A stretch of 64,000 nt of DNA. Source: an uncultured Clostridia bacterium. GTDB lineage: Bacteria; Bacillota; Clostridia; Christensenellales; CAG-138. A model generated the notes under the pieces. The model ran no database searches, was not told the origin of the DNA, and saw only the letters and a list, made by a program, of their open reading frames with translations. The stretch covers positions 14,596 to 78,595 of the forward strand of contig CAKTYT010000004.1 in NCBI GenBank assembly GCA_934633695.1. The letters are read 5' to 3'. Shown here piece by piece: positions 23,893 through 32,511 of this stretch. The translations under genes and the position numbers were made by a program. How positions within the stretch are numbered: position 1 is the stretch's first letter; each line of letters begins with the position of its first letter.

Positions 23893-25812
23893 ATGAAAAA
23901 GAAAAAGTACCCTTACTCGCAATTTTCAAAGAAAAACAAAACGAAAACACGAAATGCAGAGTGTACACCTGCCGAACCGGAGTATGCCAAGACTTCTCTT
24001 GCCAATTTTTTTTCAGAGCAAATGCTGAATGCGATTGAGAACGAAGCGGAAAAAGCTGAGGAAGCGGCAAAAAAGTCGGAAGTAAGTGAGACGACAGAGG
24101 CTATAACAGAAGAGATAGTTGAACAAAAAATGGGAGTCGACGCATACTTTGAGAGTTTTACCGAGACGACTTCAGAAGCTCGGACGGTGGAGAATGATGA
24201 TAACCAATTTGATGAAAAGCCCACTGCGGATTCGGAAAGGGAATGCGTACGAACCGATACAGAGGAAGACGATGAAGAAAAAATCCGGCGGGAGAGGGAG
24301 CTTGCATGGAATGACTATGATGCAGGTGATTGCGATGATGACATAAAACTTTCGGATATCGATTGGGAAGACGATTCTGTTGATAATGAGGATGGGAAGG
24401 GAAGAGAACCGTTTGCTCCGTCTGTCAAGGGCAACAGAATTCTCCGAGAAGACGCACCGGAAAAGGATTTTAAAAAACATACATATGCTGTTATTTCGAC
24501 GGTTGCATACCTTACAGGCGTAAAAAAAGAATTCTTCGAAAAACCGACCTGTGCACCGGATTATGAAGTTTATAAAAAACTCGACAGGGATAAGAGAGCA
24601 AGGATCATCCGAAACCTGTGCAGTATAAGGACCTGTATCGAACGCAAATTTAGTCTTATAAAGCAGGCAATGAAAAGTGAGTTTCGGGGATTAAATAATA
24701 TGCCGGAATATATCCCAACAGAATACTTTAATCAGCTGATGGACGATGGCATAACAAATTTTATTAGGGGCAACAGGGACCTGAATCAGTACCTTATCGA
24801 TGTGAACATGATGATTTCGGATAGGATAAACAACTGCAAGGATCTGTTCCCGATGTGGCTGAATTGGCAATACGTAAGACAACTGTTTATTATGCCTGAC
24901 GGTTTTACCGTTGCCGGGTTAAAACGTGCGGCGGACGTGTTCATACAGAATAAGAGACTATACCCATATGGCATATATATGAATTGGAATCCGGTGGAAG
25001 TGGGCAATCTCTTTGCAAATGACAAAAAGTTTTGCGGTTTGCTCTACAAGTGGAACGGAGATGTATTTGCGGATGAAAGCAAGGTTTCCGATGCGGGTTC
25101 GAGCGTCAAGCGTGACATTAACGATTTTATTGAGGCGAGCTATAAGACCGAGCTGATTGTCGATTGCGAAAATTCTGATCCATACAAACTCTGTGCAACA
25201 CTGAGAGTTTTAAATAACGAATCGTCAAATAAAATTGTTCGCATAACGCTGATCGATGATGAACACACTTCATCGGCATGGGGACTGCTCGAATCGTACA
25301 CGAATATACCGATTGTGCATATCGAGGTCGAACGTTTGCTTGATAGAAAGTCGCAGGTGGACGGTGCCGTTCAGCGTCAGGCAATTCGCTCATTCTACAA
25401 GGATTCTATTGACTCATTCATTATCGTTGCAAGTGATTCGGACTACTGGTCGATGATAAAGGATGTTAAGACGATTGAAGGGGCAAACTTCCTTGTCATG
25501 TGCGAACGGAGCAAGTTCAGCAGCGAAATGAAGAAAAAATTGAATGATTGGGACATTTCATACTGTTATATCGATGATTTCTATTCGGGTGACAGTCACA
25601 GCATCATGATAAATGCATTGATAAAGCAAATAAGGACCTATCTTGACGCTGCAATTCAGCTAAATGTCAACGATATGATGCAGAATGCTTTTCGCGTTAC
25701 GCGTGTCCCGATGACAGAAGCAGAGCAGAAACAGTTTTACGACCGCTATATCCGCAATATGTCCCTTGAGATTTCACCGGAGGGTGATGTGCTGATCAAA
25801 CTGAATAAATAA
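23893..25812 (+). CDS. NYN (PIN-like) domain protein with long acidic N-terminus
   Basis: A 639-residue protein with three parts. A basic start (MKKKKYPYSQFSKKNK) leads into about 180 residues rich in Glu, Asp, Lys and Thr, probably disordered. A central helical region without recognisable family spans about 190-410. A C-terminal NYN domain (about 425-600) has the acidic-site pattern: VDCENSDPYK, ITLIDDEHTSS, KSQVDGAVQRQ and IVASDSDYWSMI. NYN domains are metal-dependent ribonucleases of the PIN superfamily, so RNA cleavage is likely, but the target is unknown. The ATG at 23893 follows AAGGAG. It is monocistronic with its own promoter and terminator. Confidence 0.78.
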   Translation: MKKKKYPYSQFSKKNKTKTRNAECTPAEPEYAKTSLANFFSEQMLNAIENEAEKAEEAAKKSEVSETTEAITEEIVEQKMGVDAYFESFTETTSEARTVENDDNQFDEKPTADSERECVRTDTEEDDEEKIRRERELAWNDYDAGDCDDDIKLSDIDWEDDSVDNEDGKGREPFAPSVKGNRILREDAPEKDFKKHTYAVISTVAYLTGVKKEFFEKPTCAPDYEVYKKLDRDKRARIIRNLCSIRTCIERKFSLIKQAMKSEFRGLNNMPEYIPTEYFNQLMDDGITNFIRGNRDLNQYLIDVNMMISDRINNCKDLFPMWLNWQYVRQLFIMPDGFTVAGLKRAADVFIQNKRLYPYGIYMNWNPVEVGNLFANDKKFCGLLYKWNGDVFADESKVSDAGSSVKRDINDFIEASYKTELIVDCENSDPYKLCATLRVLNNESSNKIVRITLIDDEHTSSAWGLLESYTNIPIVHIEVERLLDRKSQVDGAVQRQAIRSFYKDSIDSFIIVASDSDYWSMIKDVKTIEGANFLVMCERSKFSSEMKKKLNDWDISYCYIDDFYSGDSHSIMINALIKQIRTYLDAAIQLNVNDMMQNAFRVTRVPMTEAEQKQFYDRYIRNMSLEISPEGDVLIKLNK

Positions 25813-25818
25813 TAGAAA

Positions 25819-25856
25819 TCTGCCGTACACGGATTGATTCCGTACACGGCAGATCT
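25819..25856 (+). terminator. Terminator of the NYN-domain gene
   Basis: TCTGCCGT / ACGGCAGA outer stem with ACGG / CCGT inner stem and a small internal loop, then TCTATT, 6 bases after the stop. Confidence 0.65.
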
Positions 25857-25883
25857 ATTAATTCAGGGGGAAACTGCCCGTAA

Positions 25884-27368
25884 TCAATCGAGCTGAAGTG
25901 CAGCTCTGAGGATCATAACACTGTCAGTAACATTGAGGGAATGGCTTTCATCAAAATCTGCTGCGAGAGCCTGCTCTTCGGACAGTGAAATCAGTCCCAT
26001 GGCGGCACGAAGGGAGAGAACGGCGTCAAGAACTTCGACGGAACCATTGTAATCAACATCGCCAAGGATCATGTTGAGGGTGTACTGGGCGACAAGGACC
26101 ATATCGCAGGTTACGTTTGTGTAATCTCCGCCTGCCCAGCCGGTGAAAGTGTAGTGCTCAAGTGAAGGTTCTTCGGGGAGAACTGCACTGCCGCCGTGTG
26201 CAACGCTTTGACGGGAAAGCATCGTTCCGTCTCTGTCAACAAAGAAAACGAGATGTTCGTTTTCGCCTGTGGAGGAGGAGAATACTGCACGGTAGTTGGC
26301 AGCGGTGTACTGGGGAAGAGTAATCTGGAAGTTCGTGGAAACAATTTCACCGGTAGTAATATCTTCCCAATGGAGGAAGTTTTCGCCGGGCATGGCATCT
26401 GCGTACAGAGTGACAGGGAAAGTCCAGTTGTTGTTTGCGTCAAGAGTATCCTTTATCATGGCAGTTGCATAGCCGTTGCCGGAGCATTCAATGTGAACGG
26501 GGGCACCGTGCCAAATGGGGTTGAAGTCCATGGTCGTCATGGGATTGTCGATGAAATCTGCAATGAGGAGACTCGTGCAGGAGGAGAGATCGAGCGAGCT
26601 TATGTTATTGCCGCTGCAATACAGGTACTGGAAGTTGAGCCCGCAAACATCGAATTCGTCAAGGTTCATGTTCCTGCAATCTGCACTGAAAAGGTTGGGG
26701 CAGTTTGAAAAATCAAGCTCGGAAATGGGATTGTCGCTGCAGCCGATCTTTGTGAGGCTCGTGCAGTTGGTAAGGTCGAGTACGGAGATATTGTTTATTC
26801 CGCACCAAAGCTCTGTTGCTTTCGTTGCATTGGTAACGTCAAGTTCGGAGATAAAGTTTTCGCCGACGGAAATGCTCTGGAGATTGGTGCAGGTGTTGAA
26901 GCCTTCGATGGAAGTAAGGCTGTTTCTTGCAACTTCAAGCTCGATAAGCCCTGTGCAGCCTGTGATGTCGAGGTTCTTGAGGGTGCCGTTGTAGAGGAGA
27001 AGTCTGCGAAGGGTCGTAATTCCGCTGACATCAAGGTCGCCTGCAAGACCGTATTCCTGTGAGTTGACAGAACTGTTTATGACAAAAATATTTGCGAGGT
27101 CGCCGTCAGCATTGAAGGTAAAGGTACCGAGTCCGCCGCGCCAGGTGGAAGGGTCATCGGGATTGTAGCCGCCGGGGTTGAGCTTGTCGCCGTTAACGAT
27201 GCCGTTCGCATCTGCTTGGTTGAGAAAATCCGCAATTCGTGCGACGTGATCGGGATTATAATCCCGAGTCGAAAAATCCGGTGCGGATGCAAATGCGGGC
27301 AGACATGTAAGTGCTGCGAGGAGTGCTGCAAGGAGCAGGCTGAGGAGTTTGGAACAATTGTGTTTCAT
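25884..27368 (-). CDS. Secreted leucine-rich-repeat protein with C-terminal dockerin
   Basis: A 494-residue secreted protein. A signal peptide (1-27, cleavage after AFA) is followed by about 60 residues, then LRRs of the LTNCTSLTKIGCSDNPISEL type (about 100-300). Two Listeria-Bacteroides/InlB-B-like repeats follow (about 330-380 and 390-435), the latter with HYTFTGWAGGDYTNVT. A C-terminal type I dockerin-like module (about 437-494) has calcium loops DVDYNGSVEVLD and DFDESHSLNVTD. LRR and InlB modules mediate adhesion; dockerins bind cohesins on scaffoldins or cell-wall proteins. No cohesin is encoded in this window. The ATG at 27368 has AAAGGAC upstream. It is divergent from the ArsR-type regulator at 27621. 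Confidence 0.88.
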   Translation of the reverse strand: MKHNCSKLLSLLLAALLAALTCLPAFASAPDFSTRDYNPDHVARIADFLNQADANGIVNGDKLNPGGYNPDDPSTWRGGLGTFTFNADGDLANIFVINSSVNSQEYGLAGDLDVSGITTLRRLLLYNGTLKNLDITGCTGLIELEVARNSLTSIEGFNTCTNLQSISVGENFISELDVTNATKATELWCGINNISVLDLTNCTSLTKIGCSDNPISELDFSNCPNLFSADCRNMNLDEFDVCGLNFQYLYCSGNNISSLDLSSCTSLLIADFIDNPMTTMDFNPIWHGAPVHIECSGNGYATAMIKDTLDANNNWTFPVTLYADAMPGENFLHWEDITTGEIVSTNFQITLPQYTAANYRAVFSSSTGENEHLVFFVDRDGTMLSRQSVAHGGSAVLPEEPSLEHYTFTGWAGGDYTNVTCDMVLVAQYTLNMILGDVDYNGSVEVLDAVLSLRAAMGLISLSEEQALAADFDESHSLNVTDSVMILRAALQLD

Positions 27369-27486
27369 GGTTTGTCCTTTCTGCCTAATCAGGCTCAATA
27401 GTAGGTGTGCACATCTTTTCCGACTATCGCTGTTTGAATAGAAGCAAGCTTGCAGCTTGCGGAGAAATATTCGAATTCTATACAAA

Positions 27487-27598
27487 GCGATAGACATCGT
27501 GGTTAAAAGTACGATATTCATCGTGCTTATGCTTCATTTTACCATGCACCTTGTGTTTTGTCAATACCTGTGGTACAATATTCCACGATAAATATCGT
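27487..27598. promoter_or_regulatory. Three copies of an RCGAT-N4-ATCGT operator between divergent genes
   Basis: Copies are GCGATAGACATCGT (27487-27500), ACGATATTCATCGT (27511-27524) and ACGATAAATATCGT (27585-27598). The first two are 24 bp apart and sit upstream of the LRR gene. The third straddles the expected transcription start of the regulator gene. This is a natural layout for a repressor controlling itself and its divergent neighbour; binding by the 27621 product is inference. Confidence 0.65.
27551..27579 (+). promoter_or_regulatory. Promoter of the ArsR-type regulator
   Basis: TTGTGT (27551-27556), 17-bp spacer, TACAAT (27574-27579); the third operator begins 6 bp downstream. Confidence 0.65.
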
Positions 27599-27620
27599 GC
27601 AAAGTGCGGAGGAACAATAA

Positions 27621-28712
27621 ATGAAAATCGTCAAGACCCCGAATTACCTGTTTGATGCCGTCGTTCTTTTGAACAGAGCGGTTTCCGGTGAAGACGCCGA
27701 GGCTTCAGGGAACAGGCTTTCAACAAGCTACGGAAGGGAAACGGGGGAGAGCTTCAAAAGGGAATGCAGACCTCTCGTTGAGATTCAAAACAAAGTTATG
27801 GAAAAACTGGGTGATAGAGAGAATGAGGTGAAACTCTTTTTTGAACGCTTTAATGTTTTTGATGTTTATCATCCGATCGGGTGCAGCATTGCCCTGCTCA
27901 TTGTCGGCAGCGATGTGCTTGACTGCAAAGCGACGATAAGTGAAGCGAAAAAAGGACTGTTCGGGTTGACAGCGGAGCAGCGTATTCGAAGAATCCTGCG
28001 TACGATCATTATGTTTGGTGAATCGTACGAAAAAGATAAAAAATTGATCGATTCTGCCGGAACGGAGGACTATATGGCATTTGTCGGCAGACTTGATATT
28101 CCGAGTGAACAAAAGTGGAAAATGATGGAGCTGCTGAACAATTTTGAGAGCTATGCCGAAAAGGTCGTTTCAATAATCGAAATTGCCGAAAAAACCATTG
28201 AGGCGAATATAGGAATCGCTGAAAAGCTGTTGAACGATTGCCTGTCGGAAGTTGTTGGAGAGAATGCAGAGCCGTTCAGATTTGCATCTGCGAACGATGG
28301 GGAGGAGATCTGCCAGCCCTCGCTGTTTGCCTTTGAATATGAAATGGCTTTGACAAAGAAGAATGAAGATGGCAGTGAAGTTATAGTTCGGTACATTGGA
28401 GTGCTGAACAAAATAATGAAGAGGATCTCTACACGCAGCATTTCACTTGATGAAATTATCAGCAAGTCAAAGGTCATTGCAGACAAGAGCAGACTTGAAA
28501 TCCTCGGCAGGCTTAAGAAAGCGAATGCGTACGGTCAGGAACTTGCCGACGAGTTCGGACTTTTCCCAACAACAGTTTATCACCATATGGCACGGCTCAT
28601 CGGCACGGGATTAGTTGACTGTACGATGGAAGGAACGAAGTCAATGTATTCTCTCAACAGGGAGGGCATAAAAGCCTTCCTTGGCGATTTGCAAAGCTAT
28701 TTGCTTGATTAA
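27621..28712 (+). CDS. Large ArsR-type winged-helix regulator with ~270-residue N-terminal domain
   Basis: A 363-residue protein whose last ~90 residues form an ArsR-like winged helix: SKVIADKSRLEILGRL, AYGQELADEFGLFPTTVYHHMARL as recognition helices, and the wing around MEGTKSMYSLN. The long helical N-terminal region matches no family I recognise and presumably senses a ligand or mediates dimers. It lies divergent from the LRR/dockerin gene, with operator repeats between. A similarly built protein (56205) lies divergent from another surface protein. ATG at 27621 follows GCGGAGGAACAATAA. Function as a repressor of the surface gene is inferred. Confidence 0.8.
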   Translation: MKIVKTPNYLFDAVVLLNRAVSGEDAEASGNRLSTSYGRETGESFKRECRPLVEIQNKVMEKLGDRENEVKLFFERFNVFDVYHPIGCSIALLIVGSDVLDCKATISEAKKGLFGLTAEQRIRRILRTIIMFGESYEKDKKLIDSAGTEDYMAFVGRLDIPSEQKWKMMELLNNFESYAEKVVSIIEIAEKTIEANIGIAEKLLNDCLSEVVGENAEPFRFASANDGEEICQPSLFAFEYEMALTKKNEDGSEVIVRYIGVLNKIMKRISTRSISLDEIISKSKVIADKSRLEILGRLKKANAYGQELADEFGLFPTTVYHHMARLIGTGLVDCTMEGTKSMYSLNREGIKAFLGDLQSYLLD

Positions 28713-28775
28713 GCGAAAGTTCTGGAATAAAGATTAAATCTGTGTTCTGCGAAACAGGAAGAAACGGTAATAGAC

Positions 28776-29411
28776 ATGAATTTTTATCGCGATAATGAAC
28801 AAAAAGCCTATCAGGACGAGCCGGAACTTTGCCCGGATGGAACGGCAAGACCCCACATGTATGGAGAGCATAGTCCTTGCGGTGACAAAGATGACGGATT
28901 TCAGCGTAATGAAAATATCAGACTTCGCCAGTGTGAGGACACCGGACTTCAGCGTGGTGAAAATGCCGGACTTCGCCGGAGTGAGGACATTGGACTTCGC
29001 CGGGGCGAAGACGTCAGTCTTCGCCCTCATCACTGCATATGCATACTGAACTATGCGGGAAAGGGATACAGTGAAGAATTTACCGAGAACATGGAGCGTG
29101 TTATAAATGAACTTGATGCAGGCACGGTAATTGAACTGAAGTGTGCGTCAGACTGTGTTTGCATTGCGTGCAAGAACAGGGTCGAAAAGAGTCAAAGCAA
29201 CCTCGTCGGCTGTTTTTTTGCCGAAAAGGTTTCAAGGTATGATAAAAAACTGCTTGAAACACTGGATTTTTCGGAAGGAGACAGGGTAACATGGGGGGAG
29301 CTTCGTGAAAAGGTCGTGGCAACTGTAATGAACGAAAGAAGCAGTCTTGACGATATTTGCGGAGACTGCGAGTGGTTCTGTATCTGCTCGGAAAATTGCG
29401 GCAGACTGTGA
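28776..29411 (+). CDS. DUF1284 cysteine-rich protein with tandem-repeat N-terminal extension
   Basis: 211 residues. The last ~130 match the DUF1284 pattern: RPHHCICILNYAGKGYSEEF, FTENMERVINELDAG, paired cysteines CASDCVCIACK, and a final CGDCEWFCICSENC. Such proteins probably bind a metal or Fe-S centre, but their role is unknown. The N-terminal part is built from five 8-residue repeats (28893-29012), for instance TGLQRGEN, AGLRRSED and IGLRRGED, leading straight into the SLRPHH start of the domain, as if the domain edge had been amplified. The ATG at 28776 has only a weak, distant AGGAAG. It lies 63 nt after the regulator gene and may share its transcript. Confidence 0.8.
   Translation: MNFYRDNEQKAYQDEPELCPDGTARPHMYGEHSPCGDKDDGFQRNENIRLRQCEDTGLQRGENAGLRRSEDIGLRRGEDVSLRPHHCICILNYAGKGYSEEFTENMERVINELDAGTVIELKCASDCVCIACKNRVEKSQSNLVGCFFAEKVSRYDKKLLETLDFSEGDRVTWGELREKVVATVMNERSSLDDICGDCEWFCICSENCGRL
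28893..29012 (+). repeat. Five tandem 24-bp coding repeats in the DUF1284 gene
   Basis: Units begin at 28893, 28917, 28941, 28965 and 28989, with a partial sixth. The unit length is a multiple of three, so copy-number change keeps the frame. The consensus core is GGACTTCGCCGG followed by GTGAGGAC or GTGAAAAT. Confidence 0.85.
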
Positions 29412-29422
29412 GCAAAAAGGGC

Positions 29423-29451
29423 TTTTCAATATCGAAGTAATATGGTATAAT
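29423..29451 (+). promoter_or_regulatory. Promoter of the DUF368 gene
   Basis: TTTTCA (29423-29428), 17-bp spacer, TATAAT (29446-29451). The roughly 90-nt leader could fold around GGGT / ACCC near 29480-29506; no known riboswitch is recognised. Confidence 0.65.
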
Positions 29452-29545
29452 AATTGACGCATGGCTCGGATGAAACGGGTCATGGGTGTTGTCACGCCGA
29501 TAACCCTTTGCAGTGCAATTGGAAAAACACGGAGGTAAATTACAA

Positions 29546-30418
29546 ATGAACTTATTTTTGAGCAAGGTGCTCGCAGGCTTCGTTATCGGAGCAGGTGCAA
29601 TTATTCCCGGACTCAGCGGAGGGATTCTTGCCGTATCCATGGGTCTTTATCAGCCGACGATTGAAGCGATCACGGGCTTTTTCAAGGACGTGAAGAAAAA
29701 TTTTAAATTTCTGCTTCCGCTTGCGATAGGCGGAATCATAGGTTTTTTGCTCTTCATGTTCCTCATTGACGGTTTGTTTGCAAAGTATCAGACAGAAATC
29801 GTCACGCTCTTCCTGGGCCTTGTAGTCGGCAGCGTTCCGATGTTCCTTAAAGAAGCGAATGACGGTGAAAAATTTAAAAAGACGAACATACTTTACATAC
29901 TCATAGGGTTTGTCTTTGCGTTTACTCTCGTTTATCTCGGCTTTGCAAGCGAAACCGCAGGTGAAGCGGCAGCCGGGCGTGAGCTTACCCCGCTGCTCAG
30001 TGCAGTTTGCGGCGGAATCATCATGGTCGGCACTGTCCTGCCCGGCGTAAGTACGTCGTTTGTGCTTATGAACATGGGTGTTTACGAAAAATTTATGAAG
30101 GTCTTCACCAATTTCCTGCGTGACCCTGGACACAACATTGTGCTTGCTCTCTGTGCGGCGGCAGGTATTGTCATTGTTGCCGTACCTATGCTCATTATCG
30201 TCAAGAAGGTGCTTCAGAAATATCATCGCCAGTCATATTTTACCCTATTCGGAATCCTCATTGCAACGCTCGTCGGCTGCGTGATGCAGGAAGTCAGAAA
30301 TAACATCGGCGGAATTGGTTTCCTGAGAGTCATTATTCTCATTGTCCTGTTTGCGGGCGGCGTCGCAGCTTCCTATGCAATGGACAGGGCGACGAAGAAG
30401 CTCGAAGCCAAAAATTAA
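29546..30418 (+). CDS. DUF368 polyprenyl-phosphate translocase (PopT-like)
   Basis: A 290-residue polytopic membrane protein with 8 or so membrane segments. The DUF368 hallmark glycine/proline motifs occur twice in pseudo-symmetry: GAGAIIPGLSGG near residue 15 and GTVLPGVSTSFVLMNMGVYE near 165. DUF368 proteins recycle undecaprenyl phosphate across the membrane for cell-wall synthesis. The ATG at 29546 follows GGAGGT; the upstream in-frame start lacks a ribosome site. The DNA methyltransferase gene starts 26 nt later on the same strand. Confidence 0.9.
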   Translation: MNLFLSKVLAGFVIGAGAIIPGLSGGILAVSMGLYQPTIEAITGFFKDVKKNFKFLLPLAIGGIIGFLLFMFLIDGLFAKYQTEIVTLFLGLVVGSVPMFLKEANDGEKFKKTNILYILIGFVFAFTLVYLGFASETAGEAAAGRELTPLLSAVCGGIIMVGTVLPGVSTSFVLMNMGVYEKFMKVFTNFLRDPGHNIVLALCAAAGIVIVAVPMLIIVKKVLQKYHRQSYFTLFGILIATLVGCVMQEVRNNIGGIGFLRVIILIVLFAGGVAASYAMDRATKKLEAKN

Positions 30419-30444
30419 TTACGGAGTGAAAAGGAGGGGTAAAG

Positions 30445-31590
30445 GTGGAAAGACTCGATTGCAAAACCGAATTTCATAAGTTCGGAGGCGATGGCGTGAT
30501 TTATCATGGTCGTGTCGAGCAGCTTTTGCCCTCTCTGACTGAACAATATTGCGAAAAAATCCAGATGGTTTACCTTGACCCGCCGTTTGAAAAGCTGAAT
30601 CTCACTTCGGCAGCGGAGCTTATGGAGAGGGTTATTCCGGACTGCCACAAAATGCTTAGCAACGAAGGCTCGATTTTTGTGCAGGTCGATTCGCGTTTCG
30701 GCGGACGTGTACGTACGATATTGGACGACGTTTTCGGCGAGGCGAATTTTGTGAACGAGATTATTTGGATCAACAAAACGGGAGGAAGAGCGACTAAGCA
30801 TTTCTCCCGCAAGCATGAGACGATCCTATTCTATCGCAAGAGTCGTGAAATGTATTTTGACATTATCTTTGCGGGCGTTCCGAGAGGCAGTGAAAGGCGT
30901 AACCATTTGAAACGCCGTGCTGATGAGGACGGCCGCATTTATTATGTCAACAAATCTAACGGCAGAGAGTATCGCTATTATGAGGATGATTTGGTCTTTC
31001 CATCGGACGTCTGGGACGACATTGAACAGCTTCGAAAGCGTGACGAGGAGCAGACCGGATATAAAAATCAAAGACCGGAGGCACTGCTGAAAAGGATAAT
31101 CGGCGTTGCTTCACGCGAAGGCGATATAGTTTTTGACCCCTTTGCAGGGAGCGGGACGACAGCAGCTGCTGCCGCAAAACTTAACAGAAGGTTTGTTTGT
31201 ATCGACAGCGAAAACGAAGCAATCATGACCATGCGGAAGCGTATGCTGATGCTCGAAAGGAATAATGAGTTCTTTGTCGATACTGCACCGCTGAGAATCG
31301 AATATGCGAATGAGCTTGTAATGGATGATGTCGAGGTCGCGGCGGCAGGAAAACTGACCGAAACGGCAGAGGGTCCGATTTTCACCGCAAGGGGTATGCG
31401 GAAGAAGAAAGGTGTGCATGATGAAGGTGTGTACTGCGTCTATGCTGCCGTCGGCCGGGCTGAAAATGGCGTGTTTTATCCCGAAGAATACCTATTGAAC
31501 CCCGGTTACGAAGAAAAATTGTATGCGAAACACGGACAGGTGCTTGAAATTATAACATCAAGTGGTAAACGAGGTTTTTTCAGGCTCTGA
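30445..31590 (+). CDS. Solitary beta-class DNA methyltransferase
   Basis: 381 residues from a GTG with AAGGAGG 8 nt upstream. Catalytic motif IV (DPPF, about residue 45) precedes the target-recognition region. The SAM-binding motif I (FDPFAGSGTT, about residue 225) comes late: the order of beta-class enzymes such as type III Mod proteins. Motif X-like NQRPEALLKRII lies just before it. The enzyme should methylate adenine N6 or cytosine N4. There is no restriction endonuclease beside it; the neighbours are DUF368 and DUF362 genes. A C-terminal extension of about 110 residues is unassigned. The role could be epigenetic control or a remnant of a restriction system. Confidence 0.88.
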   Translation: MERLDCKTEFHKFGGDGVIYHGRVEQLLPSLTEQYCEKIQMVYLDPPFEKLNLTSAAELMERVIPDCHKMLSNEGSIFVQVDSRFGGRVRTILDDVFGEANFVNEIIWINKTGGRATKHFSRKHETILFYRKSREMYFDIIFAGVPRGSERRNHLKRRADEDGRIYYVNKSNGREYRYYEDDLVFPSDVWDDIEQLRKRDEEQTGYKNQRPEALLKRIIGVASREGDIVFDPFAGSGTTAAAAAKLNRRFVCIDSENEAIMTMRKRMLMLERNNEFFVDTAPLRIEYANELVMDDVEVAAAGKLTETAEGPIFTARGMRKKKGVHDEGVYCVYAAVGRAENGVFYPEEYLLNPGYEEKLYAKHGQVLEIITSSGKRGFFRL

Positions 31591-31640
31591 TGATGATCAA
31601 TCATTGCTTACCGGATTTGAAATGAAAAGGAGATAAAAAA

Positions 31641-32498
31641 ATGAGCAGGGTTTATTTTACAAAAGAGATTTCACCTGAAAACGTTCTGAAACTCTACAAA
31701 GCCATCGGCATTGAGCTTGGCGGCAGGGTTGCAGTTAAGCTGCATTCGGGCGAGACGGGAAATCAGAATTTTCTTAGACCCGATTTTTTTGCACCGATGA
31801 TTAATGCCGTCAACGGTACTGTCGTTGAATGCAACACCGCCTATGCCGGAACGAGAAACACTACCGAAGCCCACAGGAAAACGATGGAGGAGAATGGCTG
31901 GTCGAAGTATTTTAACGTTGACATTATGGATGCAGACGGAGAAATCAGCTTGCCGATAACGGGAGGGAAGCATCTAAAAGAGAATTTTGTCGGCAAAACC
32001 TTTAATGATTACGACTCGATGCTCGTGTTATCGCACTTTAAGGGACATCCTATGGGAGGTTTTGGCGGTGCATTGAAGAATATTTCGATTGGTCTTGCTT
32101 CATCGCACGGCAAGGCACATATCCATGGCGTGGGCGAACCTGAAAAGATCTGGACTGCGGACCATGATTCCTTCCTTGAATGCATGGCTGAAGCGGCAAA
32201 GTCAATAATGGACGTTATGAATGGCAGAATTGCATTCGTAAACGTAATGAAAAACATGTCCGTGGACTGTGACTGCTGTGCCGTTGCAGCCGATCCGAAA
32301 ATCGGGGACATCGGCATTCTTTCCTCGCTCGATCCGGTTGCACTCGATAAGGCATGCGTTGACCTCGTATATGCTGCGGATGATGCGGGAAAAGCGGATC
32401 TGATCGAGCGTATGGAGTCGAGAAACGGTATCCACACCGTTGATGCGGCGGCAGAACTTGGCGTCGGCAGTAAAGAGTATGGGTTGATTGAAGTTTAA
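31641..32498 (+). CDS. DUF362 domain protein (no ferredoxin module)
   Basis: 285 residues with the DUF362 core: GGRVAVKLHSGETGNQNFLRP, VVECNTAYAGTRNTTEAH, HFKGHPMGGFGGALKNISIG and VNVMKNMSVDCDCC. Many DUF362 proteins carry a ferredoxin-like domain; this one does not, though it keeps the Cys cluster CDCC. The function is unknown, with an Fe-S or redox role suspected from homologues. An AAAGGAG site precedes the ATG, and a bidirectional terminator follows. Confidence 0.85.
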   Translation: MSRVYFTKEISPENVLKLYKAIGIELGGRVAVKLHSGETGNQNFLRPDFFAPMINAVNGTVVECNTAYAGTRNTTEAHRKTMEENGWSKYFNVDIMDADGEISLPITGGKHLKENFVGKTFNDYDSMLVLSHFKGHPMGGFGGALKNISIGLASSHGKAHIHGVGEPEKIWTADHDSFLECMAEAAKSIMDVMNGRIAFVNVMKNMSVDCDCCAVAADPKIGDIGILSSLDPVALDKACVDLVYAADDAGKADLIERMESRNGIHTVDAAAELGVGSKEYGLIEV

Positions 32499-32511
32499 AA
32501 GGCAAACCAAA

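Noticed and set aside
29552..30226. 224-codon minus-strand frame, His/Lys rich
   Set aside because: Antisense to the DUF368 membrane protein; its charged composition is the expected complement of membrane-segment codons.
31641..32498. DUF362 gene considered as the missing LarA partner
   Set aside because: Its motifs are those of DUF362, with none of the LarA nickel-cofactor lysine region, so it is not the racemase.
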